DNA of 64,000 nt from the NCBI RefSeq assembly GCF_030388665.1, contig NZ_CP128846.1, positions 7,598,001 to 7,662,000 on the forward strand, written 5' to 3'. Below are positions 9,366 through 18,060 of the stretch, piece after piece (positions within the stretch are counted from its first letter, which is position 1; each line of letters opens with the position of its first letter). The notes beneath the pieces were generated by a model that did not search any database, was not told the origin of the DNA, and worked only from the letters and a program-made list of their open reading frames with translations. A program made the position numbers and the translations under genes. The DNA comes from Streptomyces flavofungini (GTDB lineage Bacteria; Actinomycetota; Actinomycetes; Streptomycetales; Streptomycetaceae).

Positions 9366-10325
9366 TCAGCGGTCCCGCGCCTGCCCGGCCCACGTGTCGT
9401 ACGCCGACCAGGCCCCGAGGCTGCGGCCGCTCTCGAAGCGGCGTGCGGCGCCCGTCACGGGGTCGGTGAACTCCAGGACGCGGGCGAGGAGTTGCAGGGG
9501 GCGCCGGAAGTCGTCCGGCGCCACCGGCGGGCGCACCTCGGGGTAGAGCGGGTCGCCCAGGATGGGCAGGCCGAGGGCGTTCATGTGGACGCGGAGCTGG
9601 TGGGTGCGGCCGGTGTGCGGGAGCAGCCGGTAGCGCCCCAGGCGGCCGTCGTGCTCGACGAGTTCGACGCGGCTCTCGCTGTTGGGCTCGGCGCCCGGGA
9701 CCTCGTAGGCCGCGAGGACGCCCCGCTCCTTGACGATGTGGCTGCGCACGGTGCGGGGCAGGGCCGCTTCGGGGTCGTACGCGGCCACGGCCTCGTACTC
9801 CTTGTGCACCCGGCGGTCGCTGAACAGGGTCTGGTAGGCGCCGCGTTCCCGGGGGCGCACCGTGAACAGGAGCAGCCCGGCGGTGAGCCGGTCCAGGCGG
9901 TGGGCGGCGCCGAGCGCGGGGATGCCGAGTTCGGCGCGGAGCCGGGCGAGGGCGGTCTCCGCGATGTGGCTGCCGCGCGGCATGGTGGCGAGGAAGTGCG
10001 GCTTGTCGGCGACGACGATGTGCTCGTCGCGGTACACCACGTCGATGGTGTCCGGCACCCGGGGCTCGTCCGGCAGATCCCGGTGGAACCACAGGTACAC
10101 GCCGGGGGCGTAGGGCGCGTCCGGAGCCACCGGGCCGCCGTCGGCGCCGACGACCCGGCCTTCGCTCAGCATCGCGTCGACCACGCCGGGCGGCGCCGCG
10201 AGCCGGTCGACGAGATGGTCCCGTACGGTCGTCCAGTCCGCGCCGTCCGGCAGCCGGACCCGCACGGGGTCGACGCCGTCGCGCTGCGGCAGGGGAGCGG
10301 GCGGAGTGCGGCGTCTGCGAGTCAC
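9366..10325 (-). CDS. RluA-family 23S rRNA/tRNA pseudouridine synthase
   Basis: A 319-aa pseudouridine synthase of the RluA family. The catalytic Asp lies in AAHRLDRLTAGLLLF, followed by the KEY and TGRTHQLRVHM motifs of the fold. The N-terminal 60 residues do not form an obvious S4 domain. The frame is open about 900 bases further upstream, but GTG 10325 (VTRRRRTPP) is chosen: TACCCT lies 8 bases before it, and the upstream translation is unlike a protein and antisense to the neighbouring acetyltransferase gene. Target uridines cannot be assigned. Confidence 0.82.
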   Translation of the reverse strand: MTRRRRTPPAPLPQRDGVDPVRVRLPDGADWTTVRDHLVDRLAAPPGVVDAMLSEGRVVGADGGPVAPDAPYAPGVYLWFHRDLPDEPRVPDTIDVVYRDEHIVVADKPHFLATMPRGSHIAETALARLRAELGIPALGAAHRLDRLTAGLLLFTVRPRERGAYQTLFSDRRVHKEYEAVAAYDPEAALPRTVRSHIVKERGVLAAYEVPGAEPNSESRVELVEHDGRLGRYRLLPHTGRTHQLRVHMNALGLPILGDPLYPEVRPPVAPDDFRRPLQLLARVLEFTDPVTGAARRFESGRSLGAWSAYDTWAGQARDR

Positions 10326-10424
10326 ACCGGGCAAGGGTACGGGGCGCGGTGACGCCGGGGCGGCCGTGCGCCCCGCCGCGGAAAATCGCTGTCCTGTGCG
10401 GCGGCCGCGCTGCACGATGACGGC

Positions 10425-11027
10425 ATGCCCTACCAGATCCCGAACGTGGTGGAGTCCGGCACCTTCGCCGGCCAGGAGCAACCGACCCTTCCCGCCGCCG
10501 GCGGCCTGCTGCTGCGTCCGTGGGCGCCCACGGACGCGCCCGCCGTGTACGAGGCGTTCCAGGACCCGGTGCTGCAGCGGTGGCACGCGCGGGTGGCCGA
10601 CTCCGAGGACGAGGCCCGTGAGTGGATCGCGGGCTGGCGCGCGGACTGGTCCGAGGAGCGGACCGCGACCTGGGCGGTGGCGGACGCGGTCACCGACGAG
10701 GTGGCGGGCCGGGTCGCCCTGCGCGAGATCATCTTCTCCGACGGTCAGGCGGAGATGGCCTATTGGACGCTGCCCCGGGCCCGCGGCCGCGGCGTCGCGC
10801 CCCGTGCGGTGACCGCGCTCGCCGACTGGGCGCTGAACGTGGTCGGCCTGCACCGTCTGGAACTCAGCCACGCCACGGCCAACGAGGCGTCCTGTCGCGT
10901 GGCCCTGAAGACCGGTTTCGCGCCGGAGGGCACGAAGCGGAGCGCCATGCTGCACGAGGACGGCTGGCACGACATGCATCTGCACGCGCGGATCAAGGGG
11001 GACGGGGCGGGGGCGGCGGCCGGGTGA
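10425..11027 (+). CDS. GNAT-family N-acetyltransferase (RimJ/RimL-like)
   Basis: A 200-aa acetyltransferase of the RimJ/RimL type. It carries LLLRPWAPTDAPAVYEAF at the N-terminus, the acetyl-CoA loop PRARGRGVAPRA and the family's LELSHATANEASCRVALKTGF segment. It transfers acetyl from acetyl-CoA to an amine of unknown identity. ATG 10425 is chosen; upstream is a 99-base gap to the divergent pseudouridine synthase gene, whose promoter must lie in the same interval. A 28-base tandem repeat starts at its stop codon. Confidence 0.8.
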   Translation: MPYQIPNVVESGTFAGQEQPTLPAAGGLLLRPWAPTDAPAVYEAFQDPVLQRWHARVADSEDEAREWIAGWRADWSEERTATWAVADAVTDEVAGRVALREIIFSDGQAEMAYWTLPRARGRGVAPRAVTALADWALNVVGLHRLELSHATANEASCRVALKTGFAPEGTKRSAMLHEDGWHDMHLHARIKGDGAGAAAG

Positions 11028-11135
11028 GGGGGTGTGCGGGGCAGGGCCGCGTGAGGAGGGGGTGTACGGCACGCCTGTGTGAGGAAGGGGCGTACGGCAC
11101 GGCTGCCTGAGGAGGGGGCTGCGGCACGGCTGTGG
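11024..11135. repeat. Imperfect tandem repeat, period about 28, four copies
   Basis: Four degenerate copies, each beginning (G)TGAGG and containing a GGGG run and GCGGCACG- or ACGGCACG-type sequence, start near 11024, 11051, 11079 and 11107. They lie between two convergent genes. Not coding in any convincing frame. Confidence 0.65.
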
Positions 11136-11164
11136 CGCCCGTCCCGGCCGGGGCGGGCAAAGAA

Positions 11165-11195
11165 GGGCGGTCACCCCCGCTCGGGGTGACCGCCC
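11165..11195. terminator. Bidirectional hairpin terminator
   Basis: A perfect 13-bp stem (GGGCGGTCACCCC against GGGGTGACCGCCC) with a 5-base loop sits between the convergent acetyltransferase and siderophore-interacting protein genes and can serve both. Confidence 0.75.
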
Positions 11196-11267
11196 TCGTC
11201 CGGCGTCGCGCGACGGCACCGCCTGGCGGCGTGCGCCGTGCACCGGGACCGCGTGCCGGCGCGGTCC

Positions 11268-12107
11268 CTACGCCGCCGTCTGCTCCTGCTCCGCCTCGAC
11301 CTGGGCGTTCCACTCGCGCTTCGAGGCCTGCCAGCCGTCCTCGTTGTGGCCGAGGCGCCAGTAGCCGGAGACGGAGAGGCGTTCGCGGGGCACCTGGTGG
11401 TCGACGCGCAGGACGCGGCGCAGCTCCTTCACGAAGCCCGCCTCGCCGTGCACGAAGGCCTGCACGTCACCGGCGGGGAAGTCGAGCGCGCGGACCGCCT
11501 CGACCAGGGCCTGGCCGACGGGGCGCCCGCCCCGGTGCAGCCAGACGACCTGGGCGTGCGTGTCGATGTGCTGTTCCTCCTCGGGGCCCTCGACCTCCAC
11601 GAAGGCGCGCACGTCGGCGCCCTCCGGCAGGGACTCCAGGGCGGCGGCGATGGCGGGCAGGGCGCTCTCGTCACCGGCGATGAGGTGCCAGTCGGCGGTG
11701 GGGTCCGGGGCGTACGCGCCGCCGGGGCCGAGCATGCGGACCGTCTCGCCCGGCCGGACGCTCCGCGCCCACGGCCCGGCGAGGCCCTCGTCGCCGTGGA
11801 TGACGAAGTCGAGGGCGAGCTCGCGGGCCTTGGGGTCCCACCAGCGCACCGTGTACGTACGCGTCACCGGCCACTGCTCGCGCGGCAGTTCCTCGCGTAT
11901 CCGCTGGAGGTCGAAGGGCTCGGGATACGTCACGCCGTCGGGCGCGAAGAGCAGTTTCACGTAGTGGTCCGTGCAGTCCCCGGCCGTGAACTCCGCAAGG
12001 CCCTCGCCGCCGACGACCACGCGCCGCATGTGTGGTGTCAGCTGCTCGGTGCGCACGACCTGCGCGATGTGGGGCTTGGGAGTCCTGCGTGCGGGTCGCT
12101 CTGCCAT
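11268..12107 (-). CDS. Siderophore-interacting protein (FAD/NAD(P)H ferric-siderophore reductase)
   Basis: A 279-aa cytoplasmic flavoprotein of the SIP/ViuB family. It reduces ferric siderophores so that iron is released. The FAD domain shows TPHMRRVVVGGEGL and YTVRWWDP, and the NAD(P)-binding C-terminal domain shows the LIAGDESALPAIAAALESLP segment. The C-terminal WRLGHNEDGWQASKREWN helix matches the family. An iron box 31 bases upstream of the start implies repression by DmdR/IdeR with iron. Confidence 0.87.
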   Translation of the reverse strand: MAERPARRTPKPHIAQVVRTEQLTPHMRRVVVGGEGLAEFTAGDCTDHYVKLLFAPDGVTYPEPFDLQRIREELPREQWPVTRTYTVRWWDPKARELALDFVIHGDEGLAGPWARSVRPGETVRMLGPGGAYAPDPTADWHLIAGDESALPAIAAALESLPEGADVRAFVEVEGPEEEQHIDTHAQVVWLHRGGRPVGQALVEAVRALDFPAGDVQAFVHGEAGFVKELRRVLRVDHQVPRERLSVSGYWRLGHNEDGWQASKREWNAQVEAEQEQTAA

Positions 12108-12138
12108 GGCGGTCGGCCTTCCCCTGAAACGCTATTGG

Positions 12139-12157
12139 TTAGGTAAGCCTAACTTAG
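12139..12157 (-). promoter_or_regulatory. Iron box (DmdR/IdeR operator)
   Basis: TTAGGTAAGCCTAACTTAG is a 19-base imperfect palindrome close to the actinobacterial IdeR/DmdR1 consensus (TTAGGTTAGSCTAACCTAA). It lies directly upstream of the siderophore-interacting protein gene. Confidence 0.85.
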
Positions 12158-12179
12158 CATCGCGCCCGGGACGCGTGGA

Positions 12180-12275
12180 AAGGTCTCCGGGACATGGGGA
12201 AAGTCACCGGGGCGCGGGGGAGGTCGCCGCGGCACGGAGAGGTCGCCGCGGCGCGGGGAAGGTCACCGCGGCAGC
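12180..12275. repeat. Short tandem repeat array, period about 20
   Basis: Four to five imperfect units of the form (GA)AGGTCnCCGnGGCnCGGGG run from just behind the iron box into the last codons of the exonuclease gene on the opposite strand. No gene fits here, and the function is unknown. Confidence 0.6.
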
Positions 12276-13201
12276 ACCGACAGGAGCCGGTGCACGGCCC
12301 CGCCGAGCCCCCAGCGGGTCGCGAGGTCCTCCAGGGCCGCCGGGTCGCGCGGCTCGCGCGGCAGCGCCAGGTCCACGTCCGGCAGCGGCACGTCGCTCGC
12401 GACCCGGACCACCTTCGGGGCCACGGCCACATAGGCGCGGGACTCGTCCAGGCGCTTGCGCTGCGACGGCGTGAGCTTGGACCGGGGGTCGTCGACCGCC
12501 GCCATGATCCCGGCCAGGTCGCCGAAGGCGTCGAGCAGCTTGGCCGCGGTCTTCTCGCCGATGCCGGGCACCCCGGGCAGGCCGTCGCTCGGGTCGCCGC
12601 GCAGCAGGGCGAGGTCCACATAGCCGGAGCCGTCCACGCCGTACTTCTCGCGCAGCCACGCCTCGTCGGTCACCTGAAGGGTGCCCACTCCCTTCAGGGG
12701 GTAGAGGACGCGGATGCCGCGGGCGTCGTCCACGAGCTGGTACAGGTCGCGGTCGCCCGTGATGATGTCGACCGGGCCCGTGGCCCGCGCCGCGTACGTG
12801 CCGATCACGTCGTCGGCCTCGTATGCCGCGACGCCCACGCGGGCGATGCCGAGGGCGTCCAGGACGTCCTCGATGACGGGGACCTGCGGGGAGAGGGTGT
12901 CGGGGATCTCCTCGGCGTCCGGGTCCGGGGTGCCCGCGGGGGCTTCCTCGGCCACGCGGTGCGCCTTGTAGGAGGGGATGAGCTCCACCCGCCAGTGCGG
13001 GCGCCAGTCGGCGTCCATGCAGGCGACCAGGTCGTCGGGGTGGTGGTCCTGGACGAGGCGGGTGATGAAGTCGAGCAGGCCGCGCACCGCGTTCACCGGG
13101 GTGCCGTCCGGGGCCCGCACGGACTCGGGGACCCCGAAGTAGGCCCGGAAGTACAAGGACGCCGTGTCGAGCAGCATCAGCCGCCGCGTTGCTTGAGTCA
13201 C
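12263..13201 (-). CDS. 5'-3' exonuclease (PolA N-terminal/FEN-like)
   Basis: A 312-aa stand-alone 5'-nuclease resembling the N-terminal domain of DNA polymerase I. Metal-binding acidic positions are seen in LMLLDTAS, ACMDAD, YEADDVIG and ITGDRDLYQLV, and the helix-hairpin-helix DNA clamp in GLPGVPGIGEKTAAKLL. It would remove RNA primers or 5' flaps. GTG 13201 gives VTQATRRLMLLD, the usual N-terminus of the family. The open frame upstream lies antisense to the ABC transporter gene and is not protein-like. Confidence 0.87.
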   Translation of the reverse strand: MTQATRRLMLLDTASLYFRAYFGVPESVRAPDGTPVNAVRGLLDFITRLVQDHHPDDLVACMDADWRPHWRVELIPSYKAHRVAEEAPAGTPDPDAEEIPDTLSPQVPVIEDVLDALGIARVGVAAYEADDVIGTYAARATGPVDIITGDRDLYQLVDDARGIRVLYPLKGVGTLQVTDEAWLREKYGVDGSGYVDLALLRGDPSDGLPGVPGIGEKTAAKLLDAFGDLAGIMAAVDDPRSKLTPSQRKRLDESRAYVAVAPKVVRVASDVPLPDVDLALPREPRDPAALEDLATRWGLGGAVHRLLSVLPR

Positions 13202-13427
13202 GTGCGCATCATGCCGCACGGCACCGACAAGAACAGTCGAAGAGCAGTGAGGGATGTGACCTGGGACACTCTTGGGTTTGGCTCCTGTGAGCGAGGGCAG
13301 GCGCGCACGCGGAGCGAACCCGGTCGAGTTTTCAACTTCTTGATACGGGCGAGCGGGCAGACCCGCGCCGCTCCACGGCCCGCCGGCGGGGGAGGCGGGC
13401 CGTCTTGGTTCAACCCGAGAGGTGTAT

Positions 13428-14537
13428 GTGTCCAGGCTGCAAGCCGAGCACCTGTACAAGGTGTTCGGCAGACGACCCGATGACGCGGTGGAGAAACTCC
13501 GCCACGGAGCCGACCGTGAAGAGCTGCGCGCGAAGGGAACCACCGCCGCGGTGATCGACGCGTCCTTCACCGTCGAACCGGGCCAGATCTTCGTCGTCAT
13601 GGGTCTCTCCGGCTCCGGCAAGTCCACGTTGCTGCGCATGCTCAACGGGCTTTCCGAGCCGACGGCCGGGCAGGTGCTCTTCGACGGGCAGGACCTGACC
13701 AAGCTCAGCGCGCGCGAAATGCGCGAGGTGCGCTCGAAGAAGATCAGCATGGTCTTCCAGCACTTCGCCCTGTTCCCGCACCGCAGCGTCCTCGAGAACG
13801 CCGCGTACGGCCTCGAGGTGCAGGGCGTGCCGCGCGCCGAGCGCGAGAAGCGGGCCCTTGAGGCCCTGGAGCTCGCCGGGCTCAAGGGCTGGGAGAAGTC
13901 CTGGCCCGACGAGCTGTCCGGCGGCATGCAGCAGCGCGTGGGCCTGGCCCGCGCGCTCGCCACGGACGCCGACCTGCTGCTCATGGACGAGTCGTTCAGC
14001 GCGCTCGACCCGCTGATCCGCCGCGACATGCAGGACCAGCTCCTGGAACTGCAGAAGCGGCTGAAGAAGACCATCGTCTTCATCACCCACGACCTGAACG
14101 AGGCCATGCGCCTCGGCGACCAGATCGCCGTCATGCGCGACGGCCGCATCGTCCAGATCGGCACGTCCGAGGACATCCTCGTCACCCCGGCCAACGACTA
14201 CGTCGCCGCGTTCACGCAGGACGTCGACCGCGCCCGGGTGCTGACCGCGGGCGCCATCATGGCCGACCCCGACGAGGACTTCGTGCAGGCCGACGCCCCG
14301 GCGACGGTCACCGAGGACACCCCGATCATCGAGCTGTTCACGCCCTGCTCCACCAGCGGTGTGGCGGTCGCCGTGACCGACGCCGACGGCGAGCTCGTCG
14401 GTGTCGTACCGCGGGCGCGGCTGCTGGCCGTGCTCGGGGAGCCCGCGCCCGCGGAGCCGCAGGGCGCGGCCGTCCCGGTGCAGCAGGCCAAGGACAACGG
14501 CGGCAAGAGCGTGGGCAAGGTGAGCAGCGGTGCCTAG
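13428..14537 (+). CDS. Glycine betaine/proline ABC transporter, ATP-binding protein (ProV/OpuAA-like)
   Basis: A 369-aa quaternary-amine-uptake ATPase. Walker A is GLSGSGKST, the Q-loop is FQHFALFPH, the signature LSGGMQQR, and Walker B LLLMDESFSALD (Ser where Ala or Pro is usual). The last 100 residues form a reduced CBS-like regulatory segment. It energises uptake of compatible solutes in osmotic stress. GTG 13428 is preferred over the in-frame GTG 13422 because GAGAGG (13417-13422) is then 5 bases upstream. The stop lies 8 bases inside the next gene, so the two are coupled. Confidence 0.87.
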   Translation: MSRLQAEHLYKVFGRRPDDAVEKLRHGADREELRAKGTTAAVIDASFTVEPGQIFVVMGLSGSGKSTLLRMLNGLSEPTAGQVLFDGQDLTKLSAREMREVRSKKISMVFQHFALFPHRSVLENAAYGLEVQGVPRAEREKRALEALELAGLKGWEKSWPDELSGGMQQRVGLARALATDADLLLMDESFSALDPLIRRDMQDQLLELQKRLKKTIVFITHDLNEAMRLGDQIAVMRDGRIVQIGTSEDILVTPANDYVAAFTQDVDRARVLTAGAIMADPDEDFVQADAPATVTEDTPIIELFTPCSTSGVAVAVTDADGELVGVVPRARLLAVLGEPAPAEPQGAAVPVQQAKDNGGKSVGKVSSGA

Positions 14538-17139
14538 GATTCCCTTCGGCGACTGGGTCAACGACGCGGTCGAGTGGTCCAGAAGCAACATGGACTGGCT
14601 CTTCGACTTCATCAAGACGCTCTTCCAGAACATGTGGGACGGCGTCTACGACGTCCTCTCCGGCCCCCAGCCGCTCCTGATGGCGGGCATCCTCGCCGTC
14701 ATCGCCTTCTGGCTGCGCGGCCTGCTCGGCGGTGTGCTCGCGTTCGCGGGCTTCGCGTTCATCGAGTCCCTGGAGCTGTGGGACAACGCGATGATGACGC
14801 TGTCCCTGGTGCTCGTCTCCACCTTCGTGGCGCTGGTCATAGCCGTGCCCGTGGGCATCTGGGCGGCCCGCTCCAAGACGGTCAGCGGCATCGTCAGGCC
14901 CGTCCTCGACCTGATGCAGACGCTGCCCGCGATGATCTACCTCATCCCGGCGCTGCTGTTCTTCCGCATGGGTGCCCCCGCGGGCATCGTCGCCACCATC
15001 GTCTTCGCGCTCGCGCCCGGCGTGCGCATGACGGAGCTCGGCATCCGCCAGGTCGACAAGGACCTGGTCGAGGCGGCCGACGCGTTCGGCACCACGCCGC
15101 GCAACACCCTCCTGCGGGTCCAGCTGCCGCTCGCGCTGCCGACGATCATGGCAGGTGTCAACCAGGTCATCATGCTGGGCCTCTCCATGGCGGCCCTGAC
15201 CGGCATGGTCGGCACCCCGGGTCTCGGCGCCGACGTCAACGCCGCCATCGGCCAGCTCGACGTCGGCCTCGGCGCGGAGGCGGGCATCTCCATCGTGGTC
15301 CTCGCCATCTACCTGGACCGCGTCACCAGCGGCCTGGGCGGCCAGGTCTCCCCGCTGGGCCGCCGCGCGCTCGCCAAGCTGCGGGCCGCGCAGGGCCTCA
15401 ACGTCTGGAACTACCGCCCACGGCCCGTCGTCGCGATGGCCGGTGTCGTGGCCCTCGCGCTCGTCGCGGGCGGCATGGGCATCTTCGGCGACGACGACTC
15501 CGAGCCCGTGGCCGACTCCAAGAACGTGGGTCAGGGCAAGGAAGTCAAGATCGGCTACATCCCCTGGGACGAGGGCATCGCCTCCACCTTCCTCTGGAAG
15601 GAGGCCCTGGAGCAGCGCGGCTTCAAGGTGACCACCAGCCAGCTGGAGGCCGGTCCGCTGTACACCTCCCTGGCGCAGGGCGACATCGACTTCCAGACCG
15701 ACTCCTGGCTGCCGACGACGCACGCCACGTACTGGAAGAAGTACGGCAAGGACCTGGAGGACCTGGGCGCCTGGTTCGGCCCCACGTCCCTGGAGCTGAC
15801 CGTCCCCGCGTACATGAAGGACATCAACTCCCTCGAGGACCTCAAGGGCAAGGCCGGCACGTTCGACGGCAAGATCACCGGCATCGAGACCAGCGCCGGA
15901 ATGATGGGTCTGCTCAAGGACAAGGTCCTCGACGCGTACGGCCTCAAGAAGGAGTACAAGGTCGTCGACGGCTCGACGCCCGCGATGCTCGCCGAGCTGA
16001 AGTCGGCGTACGCGAAGAAGGAGCCGATCGTCACCACCCTGTGGTCGCCGCACTGGGCCTACAGCGACTTCAAGCTGAAGAAGCTCGAGGACCCGAAGGG
16101 TGCCTGGGGCAAGGGCGACGGGGTGCACACGCTGGCGCGCAAGGGCTTCTCGAAGGAGAACCCGCAGGTCGGCAAGTGGCTCAAGGACTTCAAGATGAGC
16201 GAGAAGCAGCTCACCAGCCTTGAGGCCGAGATCAACAAGGCGGGCAAGGGCAAGCAGCAGGAGGCCGTCCGCACCTGGCTGAAGAAGAACCCGGGCGTCC
16301 TCGACAAGATGGCGCCCCTGCCGAAGAACGCCGGCGGTGACGAGAACAAGCGTCCGCTGAAGGCCGCGTACTTCGCCTGGGACGAGAACATCGCCGTCAC
16401 CCAGCTGTGGAAGCGCGTCCTGGAGAAGCGCGGCTACAAGATGGAGCTGACCCCGGCCGACGTGGGCCCGGCCTACACCGGCCTCGCGCAGGGCGACCTC
16501 GACCTGAACCTCGACGCCTGGCTGCCGACCGCCCAGAAGCAGTACTGGGACAAGAACAAGGCCAACCTCAAGGACCTCGGCTCCTGGTACAGCCCGACGT
16601 CCCTGGAGGTCGCCGTCCCGTCCTACGTCAAGGACGTGAAGTCCCTGGAGGACCTCAAGGGCAAGGGCGGCAAGTTCAACGGCAAGATCATCGGCATCGA
16701 GCCGGGCACCGGCGTGATGCAGGCGCTGAAGGACAAGGTCCTGCCCGGGTACGGCCTGGAGGGCGAGTACGAGATCGCCGCCGGCTCGACCCCCGCGATG
16801 CTCTCCGAGCTGAAGTCCGCGTACGCCAAGAAGGAGCCGATCGCGGTCCTGCTCTGGTCGCCGCACTGGGCGTACAGCGAGTACGACCTCACGAAGCTGA
16901 AGGACCCCAAGGGCGGCTTCGGCAAGGGCAACACGATCCGCACGCTCTCCAGCAAGGACTTCCCCGAGCAGTACCCGCAGCTCACGAAGTGGCTCAAGAA
17001 CTTCAAGATGAGCGAGGGGCAGCTGGCCTCCCTGGAGAACGAGATCAACAAGGCGGGCAAGAACAACGAGCCCAAGGCCGTCGACGCCTGGCTGAAGAAG
17101 AACCCGGGCTTCGAGGAGAAGATGACGGCCGTGCAGTAG
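14530..17139 (+). CDS. Glycine betaine ABC transporter permease fused to two substrate-binding domains
   Basis: An 869-aa three-part protein. Residues about 55-280 are the membrane permease with the EAADAFGTTPRNTLLRVQLPLA coupling loop. A further membrane helix (about 300-318) leads to two consecutive OpuAC-type substrate-binding domains, starting near 338 (VKIGYIPWDEGIAS) and 609 (LKAAYFAWDENIAV). The two are clear duplicates: each has a WLPT, a YSPTSLE- or FGPTSLE-type segment, GSTPAMLxELKSAYAKKEPI and LWSPHWAYS. Fused receptors are known in OpuA-type importers, but a tandem pair is less common and would place four receptor domains on a permease dimer. A perfect hairpin terminator follows. 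Confidence 0.87.
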   Translation: MPRIPFGDWVNDAVEWSRSNMDWLFDFIKTLFQNMWDGVYDVLSGPQPLLMAGILAVIAFWLRGLLGGVLAFAGFAFIESLELWDNAMMTLSLVLVSTFVALVIAVPVGIWAARSKTVSGIVRPVLDLMQTLPAMIYLIPALLFFRMGAPAGIVATIVFALAPGVRMTELGIRQVDKDLVEAADAFGTTPRNTLLRVQLPLALPTIMAGVNQVIMLGLSMAALTGMVGTPGLGADVNAAIGQLDVGLGAEAGISIVVLAIYLDRVTSGLGGQVSPLGRRALAKLRAAQGLNVWNYRPRPVVAMAGVVALALVAGGMGIFGDDDSEPVADSKNVGQGKEVKIGYIPWDEGIASTFLWKEALEQRGFKVTTSQLEAGPLYTSLAQGDIDFQTDSWLPTTHATYWKKYGKDLEDLGAWFGPTSLELTVPAYMKDINSLEDLKGKAGTFDGKITGIETSAGMMGLLKDKVLDAYGLKKEYKVVDGSTPAMLAELKSAYAKKEPIVTTLWSPHWAYSDFKLKKLEDPKGAWGKGDGVHTLARKGFSKENPQVGKWLKDFKMSEKQLTSLEAEINKAGKGKQQEAVRTWLKKNPGVLDKMAPLPKNAGGDENKRPLKAAYFAWDENIAVTQLWKRVLEKRGYKMELTPADVGPAYTGLAQGDLDLNLDAWLPTAQKQYWDKNKANLKDLGSWYSPTSLEVAVPSYVKDVKSLEDLKGKGGKFNGKIIGIEPGTGVMQALKDKVLPGYGLEGEYEIAAGSTPAMLSELKSAYAKKEPIAVLLWSPHWAYSEYDLTKLKDPKGGFGKGNTIRTLSSKDFPEQYPQLTKWLKNFKMSEGQLASLENEINKAGKNNEPKAVDAWLKKNPGFEEKMTAVQ

Positions 17140-17160
17140 GCCGCAGCCTCCACCGGCCAC

Positions 17161-17200
17161 CGAGGGGTGGGTCCCGCCGCACGGCGGGACCCACCCCTCG
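17161..17200 (+). terminator. Perfect 19-bp hairpin terminator
   Basis: Nineteen bases pair perfectly around a CA loop, 21 bases after the betaine-transporter stop. The stem begins CGAGGGGTGGG. No T-tract. Confidence 0.85.
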
Positions 17201-17369
17201 GTGCGTTGCGCCGGGCGAGGGCCCCGTCCTCCGGAAATCCGGACAGGTGCTCTACTGACGTGGGCTGTCACCGGACGTGCACGGTCCGTACGGGGCGCGC
17301 GGGGGCCCGCGGCGGCCGTAACCGGCGCCCGAAGCGCCCAACTGGGTAAAACCGTTTGGCGAACATGCG

Positions 17370-17395
17370 TAGGGTGCAGAAAACCCTTCAGGGTG
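17370..17395 (+). promoter_or_regulatory. Promoter with interleaved AGGGT/ACCCT repeats
   Basis: TAGGGT, ACCCT and AGGGT follow each other within 26 bases (AGGGT-N7-ACCCT-TC-AGGGT), giving two overlapping inverted repeats about 90 bases before the XRE-cupin gene. The first TAGGGT may be the -10. The symmetry suggests an autoregulatory operator. Confidence 0.4.
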
Positions 17396-17481
17396 ACAGC
17401 GTCGGCCCGAGAGGGTGACGACGGCAGGACGGCCGGTGCGCGCGGCAGCGGGGCCGGGAGCGGAAGAAGGGAGCCGGGGCC

Positions 17482-18057
17482 ATGGACGAGCACAAGGAGA
17501 CTCTCCGGGTGGGCGCGGCCGTGCGGCGTCGTCGGCGCCGTCTCGAGCTGACGCTCGCCGTCGTGGCCCGCCGCAGCGGCCTCTCGGTGCCCTTCCTCAG
17601 CCAGGTCGAGAACGAGCGGGCCCGGCCCAGCATGCGTTCCCTGGAGCGGGTCGCGGACGCCCTCGGCACGACCGCCGTGGAACTGCTCGCCGCCGCCGAC
17701 CCCGCCTGCACGGTCGACGTGGTGCGCGCCGCCGACGACGTGAGCCTCGCGGGCGGCACCCCGGAGACGCACGTGCGCGACCTGGTGCGCGGCCACCACC
17801 AGCTGCACGCCTTCGAGTACGTCGGCGACCACGACGAGGGCCGCGAGTTCCAGCACCGCAACGACGAGCTGATGTACGTCATCGGCGGCGCCGTCGAGGT
17901 CGAGGCCGAGGGGCGGGCCTACCGCCTCGGGCCCGGCGACAGCCTGTACCTGACGGGCGGGGTGCGGCACCGCTGGCGGGCCACCGCCGCCGACGCGCGC
18001 GTCCTCGTCGTCGCGGTCGGCGACCACATCGAGGCCGTGGACGGCGAGCGGCGCTGA
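17482..18057 (+). CDS. XRE-family regulator with C-terminal cupin domain
   Basis: A 191-aa regulator. An N-terminal helix-turn-helix (about residues 13-67, with LAVVARRSGLSVPFLSQVENERARPSMRSLERVADALG) is followed by a cupin_2 domain (about 100-190, with HRNDELMYVIGGAVEVEAEGR and LGPGDSLYL). This architecture is that of PuuR-type sensors of small amines and acids. The ligand is unknown. The polyamine-like cluster begins 3 kb downstream, but another regulator sits inside that cluster. The next gene starts 3 bases after the stop, so both share a transcript. Confidence 0.82.
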   Translation: MDEHKETLRVGAAVRRRRRRLELTLAVVARRSGLSVPFLSQVENERARPSMRSLERVADALGTTAVELLAAADPACTVDVVRAADDVSLAGGTPETHVRDLVRGHHQLHAFEYVGDHDEGREFQHRNDELMYVIGGAVEVEAEGRAYRLGPGDSLYLTGGVRHRWRATAADARVLVVAVGDHIEAVDGERR

Positions 18058-18060
18058 CCC

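Noticed and set aside
10326..11243. N-terminal extension of the pseudouridine synthase frame
   Set aside because: It runs antisense through the whole acetyltransferase gene and a tandem repeat. GTG 10325 with a nearby -10 explains the gene.
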